DNA of 64,000 nt from Oikopleura dioica (lineage: Eukaryota; Chordata; Appendicularia; Copelata; Oikopleuridae): positions 1,310,501 through 1,374,500 of the forward strand of contig OU015568.1 of the NCBI GenBank assembly GCA_907165135.1, read 5' to 3'. Below are positions 22,437 to 34,306 of this stretch, piece by piece. The notes below the pieces were generated by a model. That model saw nothing but the letters and a program-made list of their open reading frames with translations, had not been told where the DNA came from and made no database searches. Within the stretch, counting starts at the first letter, position 1. Every line of letters begins with the position of its first letter. The translations under genes were made by a program, and so were the position numbers.

Positions 22437-24143
22437 CTAGGTAAACTTTTCATCGACGCGGAAATGAGCGCGAGTGACGTCGTTGGGATTGATGAAGACA
22501 GAAATTGAAGATCCTTTATTTTGTTGAACCATTTTCTTGACCCTTTCAGCAAGGGATTCTTGGGACTCCTCAACTTGGGGGTCGTTGACTCGGACATGAG
22601 AGTAGAGCGCTTGACCGGTGGAGTCGATTCCCGAAACGACACGCTTTTTGCCGTAAGACTGTTCATTGTGAACCTAGAAGCAACAATGGTAATCATCGAA
22701 AATTAATCAGTAAGAAATGCGCGGTAAAAGTACTGTACCTGAGTGAGGCCTCTAGCAGCAGAAACTTGTTCTAGCGCGTTTCGTATCTGTTCAACTGGAT
22801 CTGATCGTACCATAAGAATAATTTGGGCTGATCAAACATGGTCAATTAGTGTTAAAAAGCTGGCTAATTACCAAGTGAAAGAATAGTAGCATCGTCAGTT
22901 TTGTCAAGGAGATTTACATGTGGAAGAAAATATGAAGGACAGGAGCGGGTGAGGAGGCATTTGAGCACATCGTCTATCAGTCCACAGAAAAACGAGGGTA
23001 TTTCGTCTTCTCGGGAAAGATATTGATTCTAGGAAAGCGTTGATATACGAAGTTGTTGCAAGTCGTACCTGAACTCGGTCACATGCCCAGAAAAATATTG
23101 CACGAAGAGCATAAGGTCTGAGAATCGTCTTCTGCCTCGATAATGCTCGAGCCAGAACAGTTCTCCAGCAGTAAAAGACTTTCATAAATGGCTGTGGAAC
23201 TAATTTCTTTAGTTGAACCTAAATATCACTTTTCACATCTATTTCCAAAACGTCTCTTACCTCAGAACGAGCAAAACAAAAGCGCCAATCCGTTGAATTC
23301 CTCCCTCGACCAGGGAGCAAGTGGAAAGCTCCAGCTGCGTCTGAATGTCTCAAACCAGCTCGCTGCCAAAATTTTCCTGTTTCTTGAAGCCACGGAGCTG
23401 CTACCTAAAAACTCTTCTAGCCTTTCGTAAAGCCTCTCTCCCAATTACCTGTGGCCAACCTCGAAAAGATATGCAAGGAACAAGATCGTATAAAATTCTA
23501 GTTCCTCCGGCCATCAGAATCAGAGTGAAAGCTCGTTTTGGACAACCAGCTGGAACTGCCAACAAGATCTTGGGTTTTCCCTTCTTTTCTTCTATTCTCG
23601 CTTCTTGGCAAATTATTTCGAGACATTTTAGAAACCAGTTCCACACTCGTAGGGCTAAAAATCATTATTCGAATCGCAGAAAAGGGGACTTCTTACAAGA
23701 AAGTCTTTGTTGGCCAGAAGGTTCGGTGATGAGCGAATCTTGCCATAATCTGTGATTATCCGGATCATTCATCATATCTATCGGAACTATGCTTTCTCCA
23801 GGCTCACAGCCCTTCAGATCTAGCTGCTGCCGCTCATTTGCTCGCATAACTGGCACTAGAATTGGCAAATGAAGAACACGACTTTCAAGAAAATAAACGA
23901 ACCTAGTAAAGTGTAGTCCAAGTCAAAATCTTGCCCCCTCGTAAGAACCAACTTGTCGTAATCGAGGTCGATGTCTAGAGGATTTTCTTGCTGAACTGGT
24001 GGATTATTATCAGGGCTTGTCGATTCTGTCGGTAAATCTAGCGGTTGCTCTTGAGGAGGAGGGATTGTTTCGGATTCAGGAGAAACAAGAGCTTCGCTCG
24101 TTTGTTCGTTGGCAGGACTCGTATCTGAAAAAGAACAGTTCAT
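22437..24143 (-). CDS. Mab-21-domain protein (cGAS-like nucleotidyltransferase fold), about 455 aa
   Basis: Eight exons join in frame: 23903-24143, 23697-23855, 23460-23654, 23261-23400, 23069-23218, 22872-23028, 22739-22827, 22437-22673. The N-terminus is Pro/Glu-rich. The block QDFDLDYTLLVPV fits the acidic hxDhD strand of Mab-21 folds. The second half has the diagnostic order STDWRFCFARSE, then YALRAIFFWACDRVQ, then LTRSCPSYFLPHVNLLD, as in Mab-21 proteins (EWRLSFS; LLWECE; CPHYFIPxxNLF). The family includes cGAS, MAB21L and ITPRIP. Whether this copy makes a cyclic dinucleotide cannot be judged; I do not see the canonical GS motif. The C-terminal 100 residues are outside the usual domain. 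Confidence 0.75.
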
Positions 24144-24425
24144 GTCAGCGCTGCTTTTTCTGGAATTTCACGGTAAATTTTCCAAAAACACGCCGCAAAT
24201 AAGCTTAATGCAACGATATAGGCGCGCAAAGGTCATCTTTTTAGGGATAAAGGAACTCATGACGTCTTTGAAATTAAGTAAAGTTGCGCAAGTTGTAATT
24301 TCTAATCGCCGAAATATCAACCCCAGCTTCGAAGCATATATAAACAGATCCAACCCTTCTACTCATCATCTCACTGATCTTGAAATACTCGAGACAAGGA
24401 AAAAACCTTAAAAGTCACTTTCAAC

Positions 24426-26115
24426 ATGAAACTTTTTGCCACCTTTATCGCCATCGCCTCCGCCCAGGAGTACAACTACGAGAACCAAAACTACGAATAT
24501 GCTGATAGCTACGATTACGGCACTACAACTGGTAAGTCACATTCTTTTTCAGCTTAAAAATAAGCTAATGAAAGATAGCGTAAGAAAATTGTTAGCATCG
24601 CGTAATTTTCTTAAGAAAAAGAGCTAACTACTTTTTTTATTCGTATCAAATAAAGACATCTAAGAGAATACATTTTAATTGTTCAACCGAAGTTGTACAT
24701 CTGATATGACGCTGAGACGATTCGTCTTTGCCATCAATCAACAATCTATAGGCATAACGCACAAAAAATCGACTTTTTATCTGAAAGTCGTAGAAAGCTA
24801 ATTTTCACCTATCATATAGATTTTTGTGCCCAGACAACGTTTCAACAAAAAAAAATTTCAAAAATTTAAAATTTAGTACTTTTTTAGTACCCCAAAGTTG
24901 TCAAAAAATTGATTTTTCGTGCCATCCAAGCTACGGGGTTGTAAGTATGCTCATTCGAAAGAGCACAAAAAACTGAGTCAGATACATCGAAAAAAAGGGG
25001 TTCCTAGGGGGGTTCCCCAGATTTTAGGGGTTGAAAATCACAAAAATGATGAGTCATCACTCAAAAATGACCCGATTTGACCCCGAAAATGAACTTTTTA
25101 TGAACTTTTGACTTCAGATTCGAACTCTGGGGTACTAATTTACTGTATTCCCATTGTTTTAGCAAGAAATATCAAAAGTTGTTTTTTGACCGGAAATGAC
25201 GTCATCACACGATAAAGCGAATGAAACCCCAAATTTGGCTGATTTTAAGGGGTTTTTCATCCCTAGAATCCAGGGAACCCCACCAGGAACCCCTTTTTAT
25301 TGATAATTCTGACTCAGTTTTTTCCGCTCTTTCGAATGAGCATACTTAGAATACCGTAGCTTGGATTGCTCGAAAAGTAGTCAGAAAAGGGGTGAAAAAA
25401 AGTACTAAACTGTAACAAAAAATTTTTTCCAAAAAATTTTGAAAAGTCATTTTTGGTGTTTTAGTTGCTCCCAAAGTTTCAAACTTGCATCTATTACAGG
25501 GAAAAAGTTGATTTTTTTGTGCGTTATGCCTAACAATCTAGTAGATTATCTACAAAACTCTGTGTAACAAAGAAATTCTAGTCGCCAATGAAGCCGTCAC
25601 TGAGCAGGTTGCCGCCGCTGTTGCTGATCTCGCCGCCAACGCCGTCGCTGCTGGCCGAAACTACGGTAACAACAATAACGCCTACCCAGCAAACAACAAC
25701 TACCCTTCCTACCCTGCCGCAACTGGGCTCCAGTGCTGGCGATGCGATGCCGACTCGTTTGAGCTCTGCGAGAGCACTGGCTCCGTCCAGACTTGCCAGG
25801 CAAACGAGGGCTCCTGCGAGCTCGAGATCCGAGAGCGCAACGGTTACATCATGCAAATCCGAACTGGCTGCAAAGCCAAGGACGCTTGCGAAATGAACAT
25901 GGCGCAGAACTTCAAGCAGCAGAATCCTCACTACACTGAGTGCCGACCGGAACCTGGATACACTCACTCTGGTAATCAACTTCCCATCGCATTTCCCTTA
26001 ACCTTTTTAAGTCTGCCGACAGTGCTGCAGTGAAAACCTCTGCGTCAAGGAACCAAGCTGGTGGTACCCAACTACCCGAACCGAGTGGGCTTACAAAGGC
26101 GAATCTGGTTACTAA
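24426..26115 (+). CDS. Secreted Ly6/uPAR (three-finger)-like protein, 199 aa
   Basis: Exons 24426-24531, 25582-25971 and 26012-26115 join in frame. A signal peptide (MKLFATFIAIASAQ) is followed by a Tyr/Asn-rich linker with YNYENQNYEY, an Ala-rich helix, then an Asn/Tyr/Pro stretch. The C-terminal part has the Cys spacing of an LU domain: LQCWRCD, ELCE, QTCQ, GSCELE, RTGCKAKDACE, YTECR, VCRQCCSENLC. The CC-x-x-NLC end is the classic Ly6 signature. There is no GPI signal, so it is probably secreted. Its first intron (1,050 nt) is long only because it contains a MITE. Confidence 0.78.
24749..25532. mobile_element. hAT-like MITE, 784 bp, with 8-bp target duplication
   Basis: Terminal inverted repeats start TAGGCATAACGCACAAAAAA and end with the complement (TTTTTTGTGCGTTATGCCTA). 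Similarity between the arms extends inward over about 350 bp each. The element is flanked by ACAATCTA at 24741-24748 and 25533-25540, an 8-bp target site duplication typical of hAT elements. No coding capacity. It sits within intron 1 of the LU-domain gene. Confidence 0.88.
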
Positions 26116-26496
26116 ACAACTTGAAAAATCTTCCGTCTCTAAGTGAAACTCAAAACTGGACAATTAACGAAAGAAATCCTCTATTCTTTCTGTCACTTCC
26201 CCCGCTCTTGAAAATTGCTTTAATAAACCGCTCCCTTATAACGCTCTTCGCCTCTTTTTACCTGAAATTGTGGCTGTAGAATGTAACTCGTCAGATAGTA
26301 AATCGACGTTACTTCTTTCGGACACAGGAGATGTAAGAGAACTAAAAGATTCTGTAATAATCTGGAAAAAGGGATGTTTTGGGCTCGGCAATCTATGCAG
26401 AAACCTGAGTCAGGGTTCTTAAACAGCTTTTGTAAAAATCTAATCCGAGCTCTGACTCAGATTTCTACACAGGTGATCAAGCGAAGTGGATCTTTT
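26116..26496. other. Convergent gap with small inverted repeat
   Basis: Contains a short fold-back at 26391-26475 (AGAAACCTGAGTCAGGG with a degenerate complement CTGACTCAGATTTCT), related to the one at 35699-35815. No gene. Confidence 0.5.
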
Positions 26497-26934
26497 TTAC
26501 CTTGGATCCGCGGAGGAAGGAGCAGAATCCGCAGAAATAAGTGGAGGTGGCTCAACAGGAGGTTCTGGCGTAGGCCTTGGAACTTGAACTTCCAAATCTA
26601 GTGTTCCATCTCGCGAAGCTCCCGATAGCAGTAAATACTCGTTTGCCCCTGGTAAACGACCGTCGATCGCCTAATAAGCATTAGGAGAAAGAGAAAGATG
26701 AAGAAAGAAGACCTGAATTTTGCCTAGTAGAGTAAAAAGATGCTCCTTCATCGAGTGGACTTCGAGAGCCATCTGATCGTCGAATTCATGCCGATCTTGA
26801 TTATCAAAAAGCTCGATCACTTGATTAAGACTTTCGAAACTCGCTCCAGAGGAGAAATCGACTTTGGGCAGCGAGCGACGCTCTCCATTCTCGCCCCCGC
26901 CGTTTCCCATTGATCCAGGCGGGAGGGCTATCAT
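26497..26934 (-). CDS. Unidentified 131-aa protein, last gene of operon
   Basis: Exons 26713-26934 and 26497-26670, GT-AG intron. Gly/Asn-rich start, a helical middle (ESLNQVIELFDNQD, MALEVHSMKEHLFTLLGKIQ), then LPGANEYLLLSG and a Pro-rich acidic tail. The ATG is 62 nt after the stop of the ELP6-like gene. The helix pair vaguely recalls small Mediator subunits, but I cannot assign it. Confidence 0.6.
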
Positions 26935-26996
26935 TCTAGAGCAGTTCTTTCTTAGTACAAAATAGTAGGTTGCTTGAAATCTTTTGCTTGTACAGT

Positions 26997-28522
26997 TTAT
27001 CGAACGTTTGAGAAATCGTCGCGGCCAGATGTTGAAATAAGGCCAGCTGTAACTATTTCTACGCCTCGATCGCCGAGTTTATATAACACTTCTTTTTTCG
27101 ATTCTTCGTCAGGTCGGATGACGGTTATTTTTCCAGTCACATCACTAGTGATAAAAGTAAATTGGGAAATCGATAGCGAATTGGGCCTTTTAAGGTGTAT
27201 CGAAGGGGTCTCAAAAAGAATAAAAAGGTACCTCGCTAGTCCAGTCTTCAAATTCTGCAAAATGACCACTTGGTCAGAATTGTGCGCCCAATATCTCGCG
27301 AAATTTTCGTCCTCTTTTTCACTTTTTCTCGGCGTCAAACTAACACACAATCTCCTAAAAAGAGCGAATAGATATTATTTGGTCCGAGGAAACGTTGTCT
27401 GTAATACCCTCTAATCTTTCTGAAATCGATCACGTGTTCAATTGATCGTTCAAAAAGAAGAAGAGCTCAACTCAGGCTCCCGAAGGAACCTGTCACGCAT
27501 TTTTTAATTATTGAGAGTTTTAATAACTCAATTCAGTAGCGACTGCGTGGAGCACCAAAAATATTGAATAATTTCAATAAGTACCAAGCAGGCTAGTTTC
27601 ATTTCACAAAGAAATGAAACAAAAAGACTTCTTTGTCTTAGAAACTAAGATTAATTTTTACCTTTCACTGTCGATAAGTCGGTCAATAAAAGCCCTTAAT
27701 TTGAGGTATTTATCATCTGTTTCAGGAAGAAGGCTGCAAACAATATCTTTTACAAGGAATTTTCATCTTGAAAAGAGGGGTCACAAAAATTTACCGGGTC
27801 ATAAAGATACCAATAAAGCCCCCCCAGACAGCTTATTGGGCCCAAAAATAATAGACAGTAGACCAAGATTTAGCCAGAAAATTCCTTTCCTAATCCATCA
27901 AGCACAACAAAGTCTTTCTCCGCAAAGCTGCTCACTAATTTCTCGATTGCTTCCAATAGATCTTGCTCTGAATCGCAAAGCTCCGCCCCATTTACAAATG
28001 AGACTTTGCAGGAATTGGAGTTGGAGTTGTTGCCTAAATGAAAAAGCAATTTACAAACGCCAATTTGAACCTTTTCAATTTCAACTCTTTTTTCTTTCGA
28101 TTTTTCTTTTAGTTACCTGCACTTGACTTTTGATTCTTCTCATTTGATTTTAAAGTTGAATTCGCTGCGGTAATGGTGAATTTGGAGAAGTTGCATCGCT
28201 CGGCTGCCTACTGGAGTCGTGGAAATAAATAAGGCATTCAGAAAAAGGGGTGAAAACCGCACCTTGCTCCAGGCTGATTGGAAGTCCACAAATGAGATGA
28301 TTCTTGCGCTGTTGCCAAGTTCAATCGCTCTTTGTACTCGAGCAAGAAGCGCTTTTAGGGTTTATTTTATCTGGCACTAGTTTATCGAATTAAATCTGTT
28401 TCATAATAAATAATTACAGTTACAGTAACTTATTATAAATCCTTTCCGAAACGACTAGTCTGCATTGGCGAAGTACAAATGAACAGCTCATTCTCAACAA
28501 TATCTCCTAAAGCTGCATCCAT
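26997..28522 (-). CDS. ELP6: Elongator complex protein 6-like (256 aa)
   Basis: Eight exons join in frame: 28456-28522, 28263-28351, 28117-28207, 27890-28033, 27795-27831, 27662-27733, 27232-27354, 26997-27144. Length (256) fits ELP6 (about 266). The RecA-like core without a Walker A is visible: LFICTSPMQT, ARIISFVDFQSAW, DFVVLDGLAVW, SDQVVILQNLKTG, SDVTGKITVIRPDEE and YKLGDRGVEIVTAGL, in the order of ELP6 beta strands. ELP6 forms a hexameric ring with ELP4/5 in the complex that modifies wobble uridines in tRNA. The intron 27832-27889 begins GA and ends AG; only this, with the 37-nt exon 27795-27831, restores the frame. The start is 73 nt below the RAB3GAP1 stop. Confidence 0.7.
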
Positions 28523-28595
28523 TCTAAATATTTGAAAAGTGAATTTTAAGTATTGCGGACTTGCTATTTTCTAGCACTAGAACTTAAGAAGAGGG

Positions 28596-31500
28596 TTAGA
28601 AGAAGAAAGTATTGTCTGAAGAAAAAGCACCCGCCATTCTGAATTCACTTGGCGTTACAGAAGCGTACAGTCGTTGCGGAAGTTTTGCGCTTACTGGAAC
28701 TGGTCGGTTCACCATCGCGCTAGAATACGATTGAAAAGAGGGAACGAGGTTGTTTTTAATACCGAAGAATGTATTCTCTATTTGATGGGCTGAGATTTAT
28801 CAAAGAATAAGGAGCCTTAGGTGAATTTTCGTCCACTCTGCGGGGCGCCGAATCATTAATCTTTTCAAGTATTATCTTCGCGATTGGTCCTCGTGCAGCT
28901 CCTAAAAACAATTCAAAAGTTCGACCCTTCTACTGCAGACTGTGGCTCACCTTGAATGACTGTTTCCGGGGAGGAGAGGAATGATTTGTTGAAATCTTTG
29001 ACGATTTCTTTGGCGTCTCCCGATTCGGAAAAGTTCAAATCAAGCCAAGTCAGTCTACCCTGGAATGTCTCTACAGTTGACAATTGATCGGCTACATCTT
29101 CGACCGCTAGAATTTAAATTTGAAAGGTTTTACTTGTGATTTTCATTCAGAAACTTACCTTTGATAGATAGAGCATCATGCTGGCACAACTTTACCGTAT
29201 CGCTTATTGGTATCATTTTGAACAAACACGCATCGTCGGAAGGAACATTATTGACCGCAGTAACGAGAGCTTCATGAATGATATTCGGCGCTAGGAATTT
29301 ACATATTCTATCGACATGGAGGCTTTCCAGCTCGGTGAAAATGTCGTTGGCGACAGAAGTGTCATCGAATACCCGTTTTTGCCTTGAAACAGGTTCTGCT
29401 TTTGTTGTTGACCACAGATCCACCCAGTGGTTTCCTAAGAAAGCTGTTATCGAAGATCGGCTTTGTAGTGTTATACGGTATAACTTATACCTGGTAGGGT
29501 CATTCGAGCAGAAAGGCCGTTTTCCGTTGAAAAATCCGTCGGAGAGTGCCACCTCACGAAGTCTTCAAAGACCGCTCCTGGATTAGCAGCTTTGAAGGCG
29601 GACATATCTGATGAAAGCATCGTCGATTGCATCAAAATTCGATTTTCTGCCTTTTCATTCATCAATGCTTCTTGTTGTGCTTCCAACATATCTTCTGTCA
29701 TGGGCGGTGGTTGCTAGTAAAAATGCTAAAATCCAATTGAAAAGGGTTCTTTACCTGAGTGATTGGAATATAAAGAGTTTTGTCCGGGAACTTCAGCAGC
29801 TTCAGGTCCGTTTTCTTCTCCCTCCCTTCTGGAAGATCTTCATTTTTGATCATTTCTTTTGAGTCATCATCTGCATCGAAAAATTCATCATCCGACTCTT
29901 CGTTTGACTCTTCAGAGTCCGCCAAAGATTGCCTCCTCTGTTCAATCGCTGTTTTCGAGAACAACTTGCCCTCGCGAAGCAACTTACATTTGATGCAATA
30001 CTGGATCATTTCAACCTTTTGCTGGAGGAGCGAAAACTGCAGCTGTGGGTGTTTACTTTCAACGCAGGGGAGCAACGTCATACTCTCAAAATGCGATCTC
30101 AGTAGCTCGACGAACTTTCGCCACAGAAGAGCAAAACGAACCCCGACTTCCTTCTCCCCCATCAAAGCGTGGAAGATCGCCAAAGTGAGCTTTTGAACGA
30201 GCGAGTTTCTCGGACAAGACTTCATTTTCTGATCCAACTCTGGGCAGGTAGACCCGAGACCGGTGCTAGAAGGGGTGATCAGATCGTCAGAAAATGTGAC
30301 AGCCATGATGTTTTCGATCTCTTCGAGGATGCGCTTGGATCTGCCTTCGTGCTGAACATTGGAGTCGATAAAACCGGTGATGTTGCCGGTCATTTTATTG
30401 AGATTCACGACTTCAGGTTGGCTGGAAACTTTGTCGAGCGGGTTTTCGGCTTCTGTCGATCCACCTTGACTGTATCCAATTTGAGAGAGGTAAAATCCGA
30501 TCGGCATCGCATCATCCCAGAGCTTCAGGAATGCTCCAAGCGTCGTTGCCATGGACGTTTTCGGGTTATTGTTGTAAACCGGTCGGACTGACCATTGTGG
30601 GGCTTGGAGAGGATCGAGATCGGTATATTCGGGAGTGTCGGACACGAGATCTTCGGAAACGATCGGCCAGGAGCATGATAATTGAAGGAACTCGATGGGA
30701 GAAATCATACAACCCCAAGGAAGAGTTGAGTATTTGCCAATTCGGACGGCTTTGGAAGAAAAAGGGAAGGGAAATTGCACGGCGTAGGTAAGACGAACGG
30801 ATAATTGAACTAAATTTTAAATTAGAGAGAGATTTCAAGATCTTTAGACGCACTAGATGTCCAGAGATATCTCTTGAATTCCAGAGATTTTACTAGATGC
30901 CTAGAGATGTCCGGCAACGTCTAGGATTAATTTTCTACCTGGTAAAGGAATCGGAGAGCGAACTTTAGACTTGAAAACGTGCAACAACGAGCTTAGATTT
31001 GAAATTTCCCAGTGATCAGTTTCCTGTCGCCGGTTAAAATGAACCACATCGAATTCTGTCGAGCAACCACCGCCAACAATCGCTCCAGTAAACATTCCTC
31101 GGTTTTTGTTTTTGATTTCTAGCAAGAAAGGAAGCTCACAGTTTGCGTTGAACAAGGCGAGATTAAGGGCTGATGAGACGGTAGAGATTTCCGATTGATC
31201 CATTAGATTCGTTTCGCTCGGCGTCAGCACTAGAAACGCGCGGAAACTGTACCAAAGCGCGAGTGGATGACCTCTTGGCATGAAATCGTTGCACCTGTCA
31301 CCCAGATCTTCCATTGCTACGGGGATTTGACGCTTGTCTTCTAGGTCTTCTTCCGCCATTTCAAAGCCAGGCTCTTTTTCCTCGATTTGAGCGGCATGGT
31401 ACTCGAGATCGAACGATTTTCCAAGAAACTCGACGCTTTTCGCCTTCTTTGTCCAATTCGCTTGAGCAAGAGCGTTTCTTTCTAGCGCTGGGCCTCGAGT

Positions 31501-31725
31501 GATTGTGTCCGAAAATCAAGTTCAAGCAAAGTTTCAAAAGAAAATTTCGGGGCTAATTTTTGAACTCGTATCTAATCCCCATTGACGAATTTGATCTTCA
31601 AGGAGGGCGACAAACTTTTCCAGCGGACTGGCAGTCGTGTAATCTTCAATTTCGAATATATCCGACTCCGACATTTTATAACCGGCTATCACAACATCTG
31701 GACATTTGTAATTAGACATAGACAT
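28596..31725 (-). CDS. RAB3GAP1: Rab3 GTPase-activating protein catalytic subunit (895 aa)
   Basis: Eight exons join in frame: 31566-31725, 30939-31493, 29755-30809, 29491-29713, 29159-29434, 28951-29106, 28763-28901, 28596-28719. Strong matches run to both ends: FEIEDYTTASPLEKFV at the N-terminus; a WYSFRAFLVLTP segment; LPWGCMISPIEFLQLSCSW; SDMSAFKAANPGAVFEDFVR; ARMTLPG joined to NHWVDLW; RVFDDT; and the C-terminus PQRLYASVTPSEFRMAG with FSSD. It acts with RAB3GAP2 as GAP for Rab3 and GEF for Rab18 at the ER. The catalytic Arg region lies in exon 3. An acidic insert DSEESNEESDDEFFD is present. Second gene of a four-gene operon. Confidence 0.93.
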
Positions 31726-31817
31726 ATCAGATTCGAAGATTATTTATTGCAAAAAGAAGAATAATTGTCATTGAAAATTGAAAATCTGTGAAAACAGACA
31801 AGAAGATGAGCGATTTT

Positions 31818-32745
31818 TCAGGCGCTGATTTCAGAATCTTTTCGTTTTCTCCCTCGGCCAGGTGTTTTTGCGGGCTTGCAAGCTGGACAGAACCATTTTC
31901 CCTTGGGCTTGGAATTGATTCTCACACAACTAAAGAAATCGGCGTGTTACAGATTTTTTGAAAAAGAACAAAAACTGTACCTGAAATGAAACCATCCGTA
32001 CTGGCATTTTGAGCTGTCGCATCCGATCATGTTCCCATAAGAAACCTAAAAGAAGAGGTTGCTTTTTCGATTTCTTCGGGAAAATAGGTCTTTTACCTGT
32101 TGGCAGAAGCAGTAAGTTTCTTCATTCGGGTCGACTGGCTTTGGAATCTTGACTTTCTCTGGCCAAAAGTCTCCCTTCCCTCCCGCTTTTGGCGGTTTTT
32201 CGGACTTGGTTTTGTGCGCTTTTGGGGATATCTCTTTTTTTTCTTTGTGCTCCCTTAATTTTTCTGCTTAGAAGAAGAAAGGGGGTGTTCCTTACTTTTT
32301 TCGTCGGCCTTTGGTTCCGCTAGAAATATGCTTGTAGCTGTGCTTTGGAGAGCTAGCAGAAACAGGAGATGTTAGGGCTTCGATTTTTGGATTTTCTGGG
32401 GACTTTGGTTTTCGTGGAGATGGCTCCAATTTGAGCTCTTCTGTAGCATCATCTGAAAAATTGAAAATAAAAGGAGGTTTGTCTGTCTTCTTACCAAGAA
32501 TCTCTTGAATATTCGCCAAAAGCTCGATTTTCTTATCTCCCAGAGTCTGTAGCGATAGACCAAGTTGTTTGATGCTGTTCACATTTTGCGGCTCATCTTC
32601 TAGCTGCTGTTCTAGCGCGGTTAGGGTCTGGAGAAAGTGGTATTGGACTTGGCGGAAAGTCGAAACACTCGTTTGTATCTTCACTGTGTCCTATGTTCAT
32701 CAAAACTGGCAGAAATGAGTCAGAAAGAATCAATTTACTTAGCAT
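31818..32745 (-). CDS. ING-family PHD-finger chromatin reader (228 aa)
   Basis: Six exons join in frame: 32739-32745, 32495-32683, 32296-32452, 32097-32253, 31981-32045, 31818-31929. The N-terminal ING helices are seen (YHFLQTLTALEQQLED; LGDKKIELLANIQEIL), then a Ser/Pro/Lys linker and the C-terminal PHD: TYCFCQQVSYGNMIGCDSS, CQYGWFHFSC, KGKWFCPAC (Cys4-His-Cys3 with the aromatic cage of H3K4me3 readers). ING proteins bring HAT or HDAC complexes to H3K4me3. Length fits ING4/5. The first exon is only 7 nt (ATGCTAA), chosen because it alone supplies an ATG in phase. First gene of the operon and head to head with a CHMP2-like gene about 100 nt away. Confidence 0.88.
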
Positions 32746-32844
32746 ATCTTTAGTACTAGTTGCGCAAATAGCAAAAAACTCGAGTAGGAAAAATCTGCAA
32801 AGGGGTAGGAAAAAATCAAAAATACCGAATCCCGTTCTGAAATT

Positions 32845-33599
32845 ATGCCGCTTTTTGGAAAGAAAAAGAGTATAAAAGACAAAGAACGAGATCAAAAAAG
32901 GTTAATTGGAGATTTTTAACGATAAAAATAATTTTAAGTGAATTTCGAAAAGCTAAAAGGGAGATAGAAAGAACGAGGCAAAGCCTGAATAATGGTAGTA
33001 TAAACGATCGTTTTCCTCAATATAATTTATTTTAGACGAGAAAAAAGCCCTCGCTGAAGCAAAAAAAGCAGCGAAACTTGGCCACAAAGACGTGGCAAAA
33101 ATCCATGCAAAAGAAGTGGTCCGTATTCGGAAGCAACGAACACGAAGCTACACCGCTGGTGCTCAAATGAGCTCGCTGCAGAATCAAATGAAGGTGATGG
33201 AGGCAAACAATCGAATGGCAAAAGCGATGGGTGCTTCGGCGAAATCCATGGGGCAGATGAATAAGGGCATGAAGGGGATGCAGAAAGAAATGGAGGTAGC
33301 CTCTTTTGTACCCTTTTCGGCATGTCCTTTATTTTTAGAAATTCAAAGAGCAAGCCCTAATCATGGAAAACACTGATGATCTTCTGAACGATGCGATCGA
33401 CTCTGCTCTTGGTGATGGCCCCGATTCGGATCAAGAAGTCAACGACGTTCTTGGCAAGATCTTCGGAGAACTGGATCTCGAAGTCGGAGGAAATATGCCC
33501 GTCCTACCGGGCCACAACCCTGCATTATCGACTGCGAGTACTCAGCCGCCCAATTTAGATGATTCGGATGAAGAAAATCCTTACGATTCAAGAAGATAA
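32845..33599 (+). CDS. CHMP2-like ESCRT-III protein, copy 1 (210 aa)
   Basis: Exons 32845-32900, 32939-32994, 33036-33295 and 33339-33599 join in frame. MPLFGKKK start, basic helix REIERTRQSLN, KKAAKLGHKDVAKIHAKEVV, SYTAGAQMSSLQNQM, MGQMNKGMKGMQKEME, and the acidic NDAIDSALGD helix of Vps2/CHMP2. These proteins polymerise with CHMP3 on membranes for MVB sorting and abscission. The C-terminus (LDDSDEENPYDSRR) does not show the D/E-xx-L-xx-R/A-L-xx-L MIM1 helix that binds VPS4, unlike copy 2. Confidence 0.85.
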
Positions 33600-34306
33600 A
33601 ACCAACAATAAATATTTACCGTTCTGATTTTAAATAAATTATCTTCAATATCTGAAAACCCTTTTTTCCGACAAAGAAGACCATAACACCAGAGATAGTT
33701 ATTTTCTTCAAATAAAAATTTATAATAAACTCTTATGAATATTTTAAATGCAACGACTTGAATATCACACTTCAGCCACCACTGGAAATAAATTTTTAAC
33801 AAGCACATAACAAAATTTTTATGTCTGATATCTACTGACTTTGATAAAAATAAGATGAGAATTTCTATGAACATTTCCTGGCACAACTTCCATCGTTTCT
33901 ATCCATTCTTCAATTTTCTCCAAATCCATTCTCCGAAATTCGTTTTTCAAAAAATCGTTCTTCAAATTTCTGCTCTTTTATCAATTTTCTTTCTTCTGAA
34001 AATTCCTTTCGCCAGCTCTCTTATTCTTTTTTTTTCTTTTTCTGGTGGGAAAATGCTTCTGAATGGCTGAAAAAGCTGATAATTGATTATTTCTTGATTT
34101 TTCGAAATGAAAATTGCGGCGCGGCGGGTTTGCGCGAGGCCGTGTCAATTTGAAATTGACGAGAAAATAGTGACTCACTGAAACCATGAATCTTTCCCCT
34201 TTTTATTCACTCGCTTATTCTCGCGCTGCTCAACTCGATTTTCAACAATTTCAGAAATAGAGAAGACTGACCAGAATTTGAAAAGGAGGAAGAAATAAAG
34301 AAAAAA
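33600..34306. other. Intergenic between CHMP2-like copies
   Basis: AT-rich. Frames on either strand here have no domain or splice partners. Confidence 0.5.

Larger units (their letters stand above)
26497..32745 (-). other. Four-gene operon: ING, RAB3GAP1, ELP6-like, unknown
   Basis: Stop-to-ATG gaps are 92 nt (ING to RAB3GAP1), 73 nt (RAB3GAP1 to ELP6-like) and 62 nt (ELP6-like to the 131-aa gene), all on the minus strand. An AG-ended pyrimidine-rich or A/T-rich tract precedes downstream ATGs (for example TATTTAG at 28524-28530), as expected for spliced-leader trans-splicing. Larvaceans are known to transcribe many genes as operons. Confidence 0.75.
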
